Assembly (NCBI GenBank): GCA_050945755.1
Contig: JBMNTN010000043.1
Span: 1-16,146, forward strand
Length of the DNA: 16,146 nt
Direction of reading: 5' to 3'
DNA from: JAQVXR01 sp050945755
GTDB taxonomy: Bacteria; Bacillota; Dehalobacteriia; Dehalobacteriales; Dehalobacteriaceae
Shown here in pieces: positions 7,170-14,029 of the stretch. The stretch's first letter is position 1, and each line of letters begins with the position of its first letter. Made by a program: the position numbers and the translations under genes. Below the pieces are notes generated by a model that was given only the letters and a program-made list of their open reading frames with translations, ran no database searches and was not told where the DNA came from.

Positions 7170-8222
7170 TTATTCATCCCTCTCTTCAAATAATGATGTT
7201 TGGTTTACCTTACTATCTGTGGTTGATGGCTGGGCAATGTTAAAATGCCGATAAGCTAATGGTGTAGCCACCCGCCCTCGGGGGGTTCGATTTAAAAAAC
7301 CAAGCTGCATTAAGTATGGTTCGTAAACATCTTCCACGGTATCAGCAGACTCACTGATAGTAGCAGCAATAGTCTCCAGTCCAACCGGCCCGCCACTAAA
7401 CCTTTCAATAATTGCTAAAATCATTTTCCGGTCTACCTTGTCCAAGCCAAGAGAATCTACCTCCAACAACACCAATCCCTCTTCCGCTACCTCTTGGGTA
7501 ATTATACCCCCTGCTTTGATTTCTGCAAAATCCCTAACCCTCCTGAGTAGGCGATTTGCAATTCTTGGAGTACCCCGGGAACGCCGAGCAATCTCTCTTG
7601 CTCCGCCTGGTTCAATCTTGACACCTAAAATATCAGCCGCCCTGTTAATGATTGTTACCAAATCTTTTTCATTGTAGTATTCCAGTCTGCAGATAACGCC
7701 AAACCTGTCTCTTAAGGGCGAAGAGAGCATTCCGGCTCGGGTAGTAGCTCCAACCAGCGTAAATTTGGGAAGGTCTAATCGTAAGGTTCTGGCACTTGGA
7801 CCTTTCCCAATAATTATATCAATGCAATAATCCTCCATTGCCGGATAGAGAACTTCTTCTACCGTGTGATTTAATCGATGAATTTCGTCAATGAAAAGTA
7901 CATCCTTTGGCTCCAGGCTGGTGAGAATAGCAGCTAAATCTCCTGGCCTTTCAATTGCCGGTCCGGAAGTTGTCCGAATATGCACATTCATTTCATTGGC
8001 AATAATATTAGCCAGTGTTGTTTTTCCTAAACCAGGCGGACCATACAACAGCACATGGTCCAAAGACTCACTTCTGTTTAATGCTGCCTGAATAAATATT
8101 TCTAGATTATTCTTCGCCTTTTCCTGACCGGTGTATTCCTTAAAGGTTTTCGGACGAATATTTATTTCGGAATCATTGTCTTCCGATTTTTTCATAGAAG
8201 TAATAAGCCTGTCATCATCCAC
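7170..8222 (-). CDS. ruvB: Holliday junction branch migration DNA helicase RuvB
   Basis: RuvB is the hexameric AAA+ motor that drives Holliday-junction migration with RuvA. Counted from the upstream GTG at 8231, the Walker A motif LLYGPPGLGKTT lies at 61-72, Walker B VLFIDEIHRL at 111-120, sensor 1 GATTRAG at 161-167 and the arginine finger SPLRDRFG at 171-178. The C-terminal winged helix ends GRVATPLAYRHF. I chose the GTG at 8220-8222 (350 residues), because AGGTGA lies five bases before it and overlaps the upstream GTG. The gene lies 41 bases after ruvA and abuts queH. Confidence 0.97.
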   Translation of the reverse strand: MDDDRLITSMKKSEDNDSEINIRPKTFKEYTGQEKAKNNLEIFIQAALNRSESLDHVLLYGPPGLGKTTLANIIANEMNVHIRTTSGPAIERPGDLAAILTSLEPKDVLFIDEIHRLNHTVEEVLYPAMEDYCIDIIIGKGPSARTLRLDLPKFTLVGATTRAGMLSSPLRDRFGVICRLEYYNEKDLVTIINRAADILGVKIEPGGAREIARRSRGTPRIANRLLRRVRDFAEIKAGGIITQEVAEEGLVLLEVDSLGLDKVDRKMILAIIERFSGGPVGLETIAATISESADTVEDVYEPYLMQLGFLNRTPRGRVATPLAYRHFNIAQPSTTDSKVNQTSLFEERDE

Positions 8223-8263
8223 TTGCTTCACCTCGCATCATCTATCTATGATTACGTTGTATA

Positions 8264-8872
8264 TTAATACTTTGCCAAAAGCTTAAGAGCCCCTTTAATT
8301 AATTCTTCTGTACCGGCTTGAGGGCCAAGAGCCCGGGAAACTTTTAAAAAGGCCGTTCTTGCTTCCGGCGGGGAATAACCCAATTGAGTTAATGCCTCAA
8401 TAACATCTTCATTACTATGGCTTGACTCTCTTTCGTCTGGGGAAATATCAATCATTTCATGGAAATTCAATTTCTTAAATTTCTCTTTGAGTTCCAATAT
8501 CAGCCTCTGGGAAGTTTTTTTGCCGATTCCCGGTACTGCATTAAGTTTATTACTGTCACCCACCAATATGGCTTGGACAACTTCTCGAGAAGACAAATGA
8601 TTTAGAATGGTCAAACCCAAACGAGTGCCAATGCCCGATACACTGATCAGGTTTCGAAAAATTTCCAGCTGTTCCTCTTCCGGAAAACCAAAAAGCTGCC
8701 ATCCGTCTTCCCTAACCTGCAGGAATGTATGGAGAAACACTTCTTCACCAATCTTTGGTTTTTCTTTAAAAGCCATTGGTGGAAATAAAATATGGTACCC
8801 GATGCCACCAATATCCACCACCATATTTTCACCATCAAGTGAAAAAACGTTCCCTTTGATAAATGCAATCAC
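8264..8872 (-). CDS. ruvA: Holliday junction branch migration protein RuvA
   Basis: RuvA tetramers bind the four-way junction and load RuvB. The 202-residue product has the OB-fold N-terminus (MIAFIKGNVFSLDGENMVVD), two helix-hairpin-helix motifs (LISVSGIGTRLGLTIL near 75-90 and VPGIGKKTSQRLILELKEK near 113-131), and the flexible C-terminal RuvB-binding domain (VIEALTQLGYSPPEARTAF). The GTG start has GGAGAGG just upstream, overlapping the end of ruvC, which stops three bases before it. The length is normal. Confidence 0.97.
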   Translation of the reverse strand: MIAFIKGNVFSLDGENMVVDIGGIGYHILFPPMAFKEKPKIGEEVFLHTFLQVREDGWQLFGFPEEEQLEIFRNLISVSGIGTRLGLTILNHLSSREVVQAILVGDSNKLNAVPGIGKKTSQRLILELKEKFKKLNFHEMIDISPDERESSHSNEDVIEALTQLGYSPPEARTAFLKVSRALGPQAGTEELIKGALKLLAKY

Positions 8873-8875
8873 ACA

Positions 8876-9376
8876 TTACCTCTCCTTTTGCTGAAAATTT
8901 CTCTTTGTGGCATACCAATGGGCATGACATATTGCTATTGCCAACGCATCGGCTGCATCGTCTGGCTGGGGAATGGATGACATATTCAATAATACCTTCA
9001 CCATGTATTGTACCTGCTGTTTCTCCGCTCTTCCGTTTCCGACAACCGCCTGTTTGACCTGTAACGGGGTATACTCCCCTACCGGTAGCCCATGGTGAGC
9101 GGCAGCGAGGAGCAAAACCCCTCGGGCTTGGCCTACGGTCAGAGCAGTCCTTGTATTTTTATTAAAAAACAGTTCTTCAATCGCAACCTCATCAGGTTTC
9201 CAATGGTCGATTAATTGACTCATACCATCATAAACCTGCTCCAGTCTATGTTCCAGCCTTCTTCCCGCTGGAGTTCTAATTACCCCATAGTCATGCATAA
9301 CAAGTCTACTTCCAACAGCTTCAATTATTCCGTATCCGGTAATCGCCGTACCCGGATCTATTCCTAAAATCAGCAC
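8876..9376 (-). CDS. ruvC: Crossover junction endodeoxyribonuclease RuvC
   Basis: RuvC is the dimeric, Mg-dependent resolvase that cuts Holliday junctions symmetrically. From the GTG at 9374-9376 the protein has 166 residues, normal for the family, and begins VLILGIDPGTAITGYG. The four catalytic acids are visible: Asp7, Glu67 (AIEELFF), and Asp140 and Asp143 (DDAADALAIAICH). The open frame extends 27 codons further upstream to 9457, but the added residues (RIRYKSRRIVR) are not part of RuvC. GGGAGTGG lies a few bases before the chosen GTG. It starts ruvC-ruvA-ruvB, downstream of a terminator. A TATAAA at 9413-9418 may be a -10, but no good -35 is present, and I saw no SOS box. Confidence 0.96.
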   Translation of the reverse strand: MLILGIDPGTAITGYGIIEAVGSRLVMHDYGVIRTPAGRRLEHRLEQVYDGMSQLIDHWKPDEVAIEELFFNKNTRTALTVGQARGVLLLAAAHHGLPVGEYTPLQVKQAVVGNGRAEKQQVQYMVKVLLNMSSIPQPDDAADALAIAICHAHWYATKRNFQQKER

Positions 9377-9452
9377 CAAATCCACTCCCTTCGTCCTTAC
9401 TATTCGACGGCTTTTATACCTTATCCTGCCGTAAAATCCGGCTATTAACCCC

Positions 9453-9486
9453 AACAAAAAAGCGGCATCTCTGCCGTCATTTTGTT
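9453..9486 (-). terminator. Intrinsic terminator between the bofC-like gene and ruvC
   Basis: The minus-strand core hairpin CGGCA-GAGA-TGCCG is followed by C and six T. Outer arms AACAAAA and TTTTGTT can extend the pairing. It lies about 45 bases after the bofC-like stop, so ruvCAB probably has its own promoter in 9377-9450. The structure is roughly symmetrical and could also work on the plus strand. Confidence 0.75.
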
Positions 9487-9531
9487 AAAAAGTACTACTC
9501 CCTATGAAAGGATAATTAAGTTTAATTTATT

Positions 9532-10101
9532 TTATTCATACTCATCAATACTGTCCAAGGCTTCTAACAGTTCTTGTTCACTGGAAAAATCCAATTCGCC
9601 TCTTTTCACTTTCTCTTGCCATTCTACAGGTAGACGGTCAACTCTGACGTTTAATACTTCCATCTGCTGCCCTTGTACCCCAATAGGCCCTTGAAATACT
9701 GCTACATATTCCCCTGCTATTCCCAGGTGTCTCTTACCTTGGCAAACCTGACACAACCCATTAATATTCTTGAATATTGTAACATCGTCTATTTCATCCT
9801 GATAAACGGACCAACCTTGTTCTTTTAATTTGCTGGTGCTCATATCCCTAACCGGGTCATCTAAACCAACATCTCGTGTAACTAGATGACGACACAGCTC
9901 ATAATATATTTGCTCTTGGACCTTGGCATCTTCAGAGAATCCTCCTACTGCCTCTGTTTTTGGGAAAAATGCATCTAAGCTTTTTAAGGGCTTTCTTTCT
10001 TGCATCCAAACACCTGAACCAACTGCCCAATATGTCAAAAAAAAGCTTGCTGCCCAGGCAATAACAAATGTTATAATTATTCCGCGATATTTTCTTAACA
10101 T
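9532..10101 (-). CDS. BofC C-terminal domain-like, membrane-anchored protein
   Basis: The product has 189 residues with one N-terminal membrane helix (about 8-28), so the rest is probably outside the membrane. The C-terminal part, HLGIAGEYVAVFQGPIG, then LNVRVDRLPVEWQEKVKRG and EQELLEALDSIDEYE, resembles the C-terminal domain of BofC, the forespore protein that restrains SpoIVB protease in the Bacillus sigma-K checkpoint. It has a CxxC (Cys117, Cys120) just before this domain, and Cys70. The ATG has AAGGTGGG six bases upstream, and that site is paired in a hairpin (10104-10147). It follows yebC and ends at a terminator before ruvC. A role in sporulation is inferred from the domain only. The annotation rests on pattern resemblance, not on a search. 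Confidence 0.72.
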   Translation of the reverse strand: MLRKYRGIIITFVIAWAASFFLTYWAVGSGVWMQERKPLKSLDAFFPKTEAVGGFSEDAKVQEQIYYELCRHLVTRDVGLDDPVRDMSTSKLKEQGWSVYQDEIDDVTIFKNINGLCQVCQGKRHLGIAGEYVAVFQGPIGVQGQQMEVLNVRVDRLPVEWQEKVKRGELDFSSEQELLEALDSIDEYE

Positions 10102-10103
10102 AA

Positions 10104-10147
10104 AAATCCCACCTTTTGATTATCAATTTAACCAGAAGGTGGAATTT
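10104..10147 (-). promoter_or_regulatory. 12-bp hairpin that sequesters the ribosome-binding site of the bofC-like gene
   Basis: On the minus strand AAATTCCACCTT (10147-10136) pairs with AAGGTGGGATTT (10115-10104) over 12 bp with one U-G wobble and a 20-base loop. The 3' arm contains the SD sequence AAGGTGGG of the gene starting at 10101, and the stem is followed by T-rich sequence. It could be a translational control stem, or a weak terminator or attenuator after yebC. The loop holds a short dyad, TTGATAATCAA. Confidence 0.6.
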
Positions 10148-10187
10148 ATATACCTGTTTTAGTCTTTCAATATAATTTTTATCTCCA

Positions 10188-10937
10188 TTATTCCAATTGG
10201 CTTATAATACTTTCCGGGAAATCAAAATTAGCGTAAACATTTTGGACATCATCATGGTCTTCCAGTGCTTCAACTAGCTTCATTAGTTTCTTCGCCTGTT
10301 CCACATCAGTAATTTCGATTGTATTCTGAGGAATCATTGTTACCTCTGCTTCTTTTGGTTCAATTCCTGCTTCGATCATCTTTTTTCTGACTTCTTCCAA
10401 TGCATCAGGTTCGGTAATAATTTCTGCATTATCCTCTTCCACCTGCATATCTTCCGCCCCAGCATCCAATGCTGCCATCATTACGGTCTCTTCATCCTGT
10501 CCTTCCATTTCTATCACTAATCGACCTTTACGGTCAAACATCCATGCCACACATCCTGTTTCCCCGAGGTTTCCTCCATTGCGGGAAAAAAGATAGCGAA
10601 TTTCGCTGGCTGTCCTATTTCGGTTGTCAGTTAATATCTCCACCAAAACGGCAACACCGGCCGGACCGTACCCTTCGTAGAATAATTCTTCAAAATTGTC
10701 CGCATCTGTTCCGCCCGCCGCCTTTTGAATAGCGCGGTTAATATTATCGTTTGGCATATTATTAGCTTTCGCCTTTTGTATGCACAGCTTTAGCCGGAAA
10801 TTGCCATCGGGATCAGGACCACCCTGCTTCACTGCCACCATAATTTCTTTGGAAAGCTTAGTGAAAACCGCTCCTTTAGCTTCATCCTGTCTAGCCTTTT
10901 TATGCTTAATATTTGCCCATTTTGAATGACCGGCCAT
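10188..10937 (-). CDS. YebC/PmpR family regulatory protein
   Basis: The 249-residue product begins MAGHSKWANIKHKKARQD, the hallmark of the YebC/PmpR/TACO1 family, and continues with the three-domain pattern (FRLKLCIQKAKANNMPNDNI, YEGYGPAGVAVLVEILTDNR, NLGETGCVAWMFDRKG). Some members act as DNA-binding regulators; others have more recently been linked to relief of ribosome stalling at proline runs. The sequence does not decide between these roles. The ATG has a near-perfect GAGGAGG about six bases upstream. In proteobacteria yebC usually sits beside ruvC; here a bofC-like gene is inserted between them. An extended -10 promoter candidate lies about 75 bases upstream. Confidence 0.95.
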   Translation of the reverse strand: MAGHSKWANIKHKKARQDEAKGAVFTKLSKEIMVAVKQGGPDPDGNFRLKLCIQKAKANNMPNDNINRAIQKAAGGTDADNFEELFYEGYGPAGVAVLVEILTDNRNRTASEIRYLFSRNGGNLGETGCVAWMFDRKGRLVIEMEGQDEETVMMAALDAGAEDMQVEEDNAEIITEPDALEEVRKKMIEAGIEPKEAEVTMIPQNTIEITDVEQAKKLMKLVEALEDHDDVQNVYANFDFPESIISQLE

Positions 10938-11010
10938 ACCGTTCCTCCTCTCAATTAATTAAACAAGAGCAATCTTATTATCTATAGAATCATAAATAAA
11001 AAGCAAAATA

Positions 11011-11038
11011 ATTTTAGCATAGAAACATTCCTTGGAAA
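11011..11038 (-). promoter_or_regulatory. Candidate vegetative promoter of yebC
   Basis: On the minus strand TTTCCA (11038-11033), a 16-base spacer, and TAAAAT (11016-11011) preceded by TGC form an extended -10 promoter pattern. It lies in the 131-base gap between nadE and yebC, where no clear terminator for nadE is visible. Confidence 0.4.
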
Positions 11039-11068
11039 AGTAGCAACTATTATATTAAAATATGATTC

Positions 11069-11809
11069 TTACGGTTTTGGTACAAGAGATCTTTTATGAG
11101 CCGACACTCGATGAAGCCGTTCAATAATCTCTCTGTCTTTTTCCGGAACCGGTTTCCCTTCTAAAAAATCATCAATAATATCATAAGTGGTCCCCATCTC
11201 ACCTTCATCGGTCTGATTTTCCCACAGTCCTGCTGTTGGTGCTCTGTCAATAATTTCTTGGGGTACGCCAAGAAAGCGTCCCCACGCTCTAACCTCTCTT
11301 TTGGTTAGGTTAGCCAACGGCAAGAGATCCACTCCTCCATCACCGTATTTGGTAAAATAACCGGTGTAAAATTCCGCTGCATTATCTGTGCCAACAACCA
11401 GATAGTTCAAGCGGTTAGCAATTCCATACAGCAAACTCATACGTAGGCGAGCTTTTAAGTTAGCTGAGGTAGTCCTTTTACTTCCTTCCGAAAGGTTGTA
11501 TTTTTGAACATGTGCATCAATTTCCTTCATCATGAGGGAATGTACGTCTGAAAGGTCAATCTCCATTGCATCAATGTTGCAGGCTGCAATTAGTTTATTA
11601 GCATACTCTTTATCTAAAGAATTACTCTTACATGGAATAACAACACCTAATGAGTTCTCCGGAAAAGCATTCTTAATTAAAAAGGCCACAACAGCAGAAT
11701 CTATGCCTCCTGAGATGCCTACAAGCAAACCACGGGCACCCGCCCCTTTGGCCTGCTTTCTTAACCAGTCAACAACAAAATTAATCTCTTCTCCAATTGT
11801 CCCTTTCAC
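11069..11809 (-). CDS. nadE: NH3-dependent NAD(+) synthetase
   Basis: NadE amidates nicotinate adenine dinucleotide to NAD with ATP and ammonia. From the GTG at 11807-11809 it has 246 residues, the short form without a glutaminase domain. Motifs (residues counted from that GTG) are the PP-loop GISGGIDSAVV (31-41), LKARLRM (118-124), VGTDNAAEFYTGYFTKYGDGG (about 139-159) and RAPTAGLWENQTDEGEMG (189-206). The open frame runs six codons further to a TTG, but GAGGGGGAG lies inside that stretch, seven bases before the chosen GTG. It is the last gene of the sulfur-assimilation block, 68 bases after cysK. A small hairpin (TCCTT/AAGGA) followed by five T in the gap could modulate readthrough. I see no functional reason for its place beside sulfur genes. 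Confidence 0.96.
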   Translation of the reverse strand: MKGTIGEEINFVVDWLRKQAKGAGARGLLVGISGGIDSAVVAFLIKNAFPENSLGVVIPCKSNSLDKEYANKLIAACNIDAMEIDLSDVHSLMMKEIDAHVQKYNLSEGSKRTTSANLKARLRMSLLYGIANRLNYLVVGTDNAAEFYTGYFTKYGDGGVDLLPLANLTKREVRAWGRFLGVPQEIIDRAPTAGLWENQTDEGEMGTTYDIIDDFLEGKPVPEKDREIIERLHRVSAHKRSLVPKP

Positions 11810-11877
11810 CGTTTCGCTCCCCCTCAAAAAGTTTTCCTTAAGAAGGACTATCTAATATTTACTGTAGTTGCCCAATT

Positions 11878-12789
11878 TTAATATAAACCGGAACTCAAAT
11901 AACGTTCCCCGGTATCCGGTGCAATAGTCAACACCACTTTATCTTGGGATAAATCCTGAGCAATTTGGACAGCCGCCCAAACCGCAGCCCCGGTAGAAAT
12001 ACCGGCAAGAATTCCTTCTTCTCGAGCAAGGCGGCGCGTAGTTTCTATAGCATCATCATCAGTAACACAAATAATCTCATCTATTATATCCAGATTCAAT
12101 ATTTTTGGAACAAATCCTGCCCCAATTCCTTGAATTTTATGGATTCCGGGCTTACCCCCAGATAGAACAGGCGAAGAAGCCGGCTCTACACCAACTACCT
12201 TTAACCCGGAAATTGCATCTTTTAACCCTTGGCCGGTACCTGATAAAGTGCCTCCCGTACCTACGGCTGCTACAAATACATCTAATTTCCCTTGGGTTTG
12301 AGCAATAATCTCCTGGGCAGTGGTCTTCTGATGCATTAGTGGATTAGCACAATTTTCAAACTGTTGCGGCAAATAATAGCCCTCTTCGGTGGCCAGGTGA
12401 TGTGCTAAATCTATGGCTCCCTGCATTCCCTGTGCTGCCGGTGTCAGAATAACTTCTGCACCAAAAGCCTCCATTAATTTCTTTCTCTCCGGACTCATAT
12501 TATCCGGCATAATTACCATCATTTTATAACCCCTGGCTGCTGCAATCATAGCCAGGCCAATACCGGTATTACCACTGGTTGGTTCGACAATAACTGATCC
12601 AGGTTTTAGTCTCCCATCTATTTCCACCTGTTCAATCATGCCAAGGGCAGTCCGGTCCTTAATACTTGCTCCCGGGTTAAAGTACTCTAATTTTAACAAT
12701 ATTGAAGCGCCACCTGGCATACCAAGCTTTTTTAACCTAACTACCGGTGTCTTTCCAATTAATTCTGTAATGCTCTCTACAACTCTCAT
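11878..12789 (-). CDS. cysK: Cysteine synthase A (O-acetylserine sulfhydrylase)
   Basis: CysK is the PLP enzyme that makes cysteine from O-acetylserine and sulfide. From the ATG at 12787-12789 it has 303 residues and starts MRVVESITELIGKTPVVRL. The PLP lysine is Lys44 in NPGASIKDR. The substrate loop is EPTSGNTGIG (69-78). The phosphate-binding loop is VGTGGTLSG (176-184). GIQGIG-type (IQGIGAGFVP) and GISTGAA motifs follow. The length is typical of CysK, not of cystathionine beta-synthase, which carries extra CBS domains. AGGAGGGG lies about nine bases before the ATG. The downstream position after the homocysteine genes suggests a shared sulfide-assimilation operon. No serine acetyltransferase gene is present here. 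Confidence 0.96.
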   Translation of the reverse strand: MRVVESITELIGKTPVVRLKKLGMPGGASILLKLEYFNPGASIKDRTALGMIEQVEIDGRLKPGSVIVEPTSGNTGIGLAMIAAARGYKMMVIMPDNMSPERKKLMEAFGAEVILTPAAQGMQGAIDLAHHLATEEGYYLPQQFENCANPLMHQKTTAQEIIAQTQGKLDVFVAAVGTGGTLSGTGQGLKDAISGLKVVGVEPASSPVLSGGKPGIHKIQGIGAGFVPKILNLDIIDEIICVTDDDAIETTRRLAREEGILAGISTGAAVWAAVQIAQDLSQDKVVLTIAPDTGERYLSSGLY

Positions 12790-12817
12790 CTGTAACAACC
12801 CCTCCTTACCCCCTTGA

Positions 12818-13570
12818 TTATCTCGTTCTATTGTTCAGGGGAACCAATTCAATATCACCCCAGGCGGCCATCTTATCACCTTTAATCAGCAAGACTCCTT
12901 TAATCCCCTCAATCTTTTTTACAAACTTTATAGTGTCCGGAAAGTCGTCTGGGGATTGAATGCAGTTCCCGGCGGCGGTAGCAACAGCATCAGCTAAAAA
13001 AGTCGATTGTGCCAATACCACAGCAGCGTCAGCTCTTCCAAGGCTTAAGGAAGGTCCTACCGTTCCGGATGAGGTGCAAACCCCAAGAGGAGTTTGATGG
13101 GGTCTGATTTTTATTCCTATTCGATTAGTAAAGAGAGAATCTCCGGCAAAAATGCCAATTACCCGTTGCTTTTGAGAGCTAAGGTAGATATCCCCTCCGT
13201 TTTCCACAATAACTTCGTGAGAATAATGTTCCTCAATATATTTACCAATGAGTTCTGCAAAGGCACCTGCTACTGCCGCCATCGGGCCAACGCCGGCTTG
13301 ATTCGCCCATTTCGCCATTTCCCACGCGATAAAAGGAGCATTATCCTTGACAATATAGGGTGATAGAGTCCGTCCAAACTCCGGGTCGTTTTTTAGATAT
13401 TCTTCCAATTCGTTTCGAAGTAATACTATCTGTTGGTATATTTTATCACGCATCATCTCGTTCACTTTACCTTGACTGACAGAAATGAAAAGATCCGTCT
13501 CTTTTACTATTACATTAAAAGACTCCATGTCTGTGACAAGATTGGTGCGGTATTTTCGATCTACATACAT
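12818..13570 (-). CDS. UPF0280 (COG2122) ApbE-like protein
   Basis: The 250-residue product starts MYVDRKYRTN, and SFNVIVKETDL follows as in other UPF0280 proteins. Further on are GVGPMAAVAGAFAE (93-106), VENGGDIYLS (122-131), GVCTSSGTVGPSLSLGRADA (163-182) and ADAVATAAGN (193-202). The GGD and ADAxAT elements resemble those of the flavin transferase ApbE, but no activity is proven by the sequence. In Methanosarcina a member of this family is encoded beside the DUF39 and NIL-ferredoxin homocysteine genes, the same partners as here. The ATG at 13568-13570 has GGAAGAG six bases upstream; the longer frame to 13585 lacks a good SD sequence. A role in flavinylation or assembly of the homocysteine enzymes would be inference. 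Confidence 0.9.
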   Translation of the reverse strand: MYVDRKYRTNLVTDMESFNVIVKETDLFISVSQGKVNEMMRDKIYQQIVLLRNELEEYLKNDPEFGRTLSPYIVKDNAPFIAWEMAKWANQAGVGPMAAVAGAFAELIGKYIEEHYSHEVIVENGGDIYLSSQKQRVIGIFAGDSLFTNRIGIKIRPHQTPLGVCTSSGTVGPSLSLGRADAAVVLAQSTFLADAVATAAGNCIQSPDDFPDTIKFVKKIEGIKGVLLIKGDKMAAWGDIELVPLNNRTR

Positions 13571-13607
13571 ATTCATCTCTTCCATTCAACAAATCAGCCT
13601 ATTATCC

Positions 13608-14018
13608 TTAGAAACGTAATTCCACTGCCTTAGCAGGACAGCTTTTCAGGCACATTTCGCAGACAATACATTTTTCACCATCAAAAGAAACCTCCATGGA
13701 TGGCCTGCTCATATTCAGCGCCTGGGTTGGACACAAACCGGTGCAAACACCGCACTGCATGCATTTATCCTCCAGCCAAACAACCTTCTCATCAAGAGCA
13801 TCAACGGATATCCCTAAAGAATTAAGATATTCCATACCTTCTGCATACTTTTGGTTTTCCCCGCTTAATTCTAATACCAGGTATCCTTGTTTATGCGGGT
13901 TGATTTCCGCTTTAAGAATGTTAGGTATTAAGCCGTAATCTTTGATCAATGAATACATAATTGGTTGGTCTACTATTTTGGCATCAAACCGCAGGACAAC
14001 TTTTTTTGATACAGTCAT
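13608..14018 (-). CDS. NIL-domain 2x[4Fe-4S] ferredoxin (homocysteine synthesis partner)
   Basis: The 136-residue protein joins an N-terminal NIL domain (about 5-78), a small ACT-like fold also found in methionine transporters, to a bacterial-type ferredoxin. Two clusters are visible: Cys86, 89, 92, 96 (CMQCGVCTGLCP) and Cys117, 120, 123, 127 (CIVCEMCLKSCP). In Methanosarcina acetivorans the counterpart (MA1822) acts with the DUF39 protein to make homocysteine from aspartate semialdehyde and sulfide. It presumably supplies electrons for the reductive step. It starts with ATG 11 bases after the DUF39 gene, with GGGGG seven bases upstream, so the two are certainly cotranslated neighbours. Cytoplasmic. 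Confidence 0.93.
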   Translation of the reverse strand: MTVSKKVVLRFDAKIVDQPIMYSLIKDYGLIPNILKAEINPHKQGYLVLELSGENQKYAEGMEYLNSLGISVDALDEKVVWLEDKCMQCGVCTGLCPTQALNMSRPSMEVSFDGEKCIVCEMCLKSCPAKAVELRF

Positions 14019-14029
14019 GGCTTTTCCCC

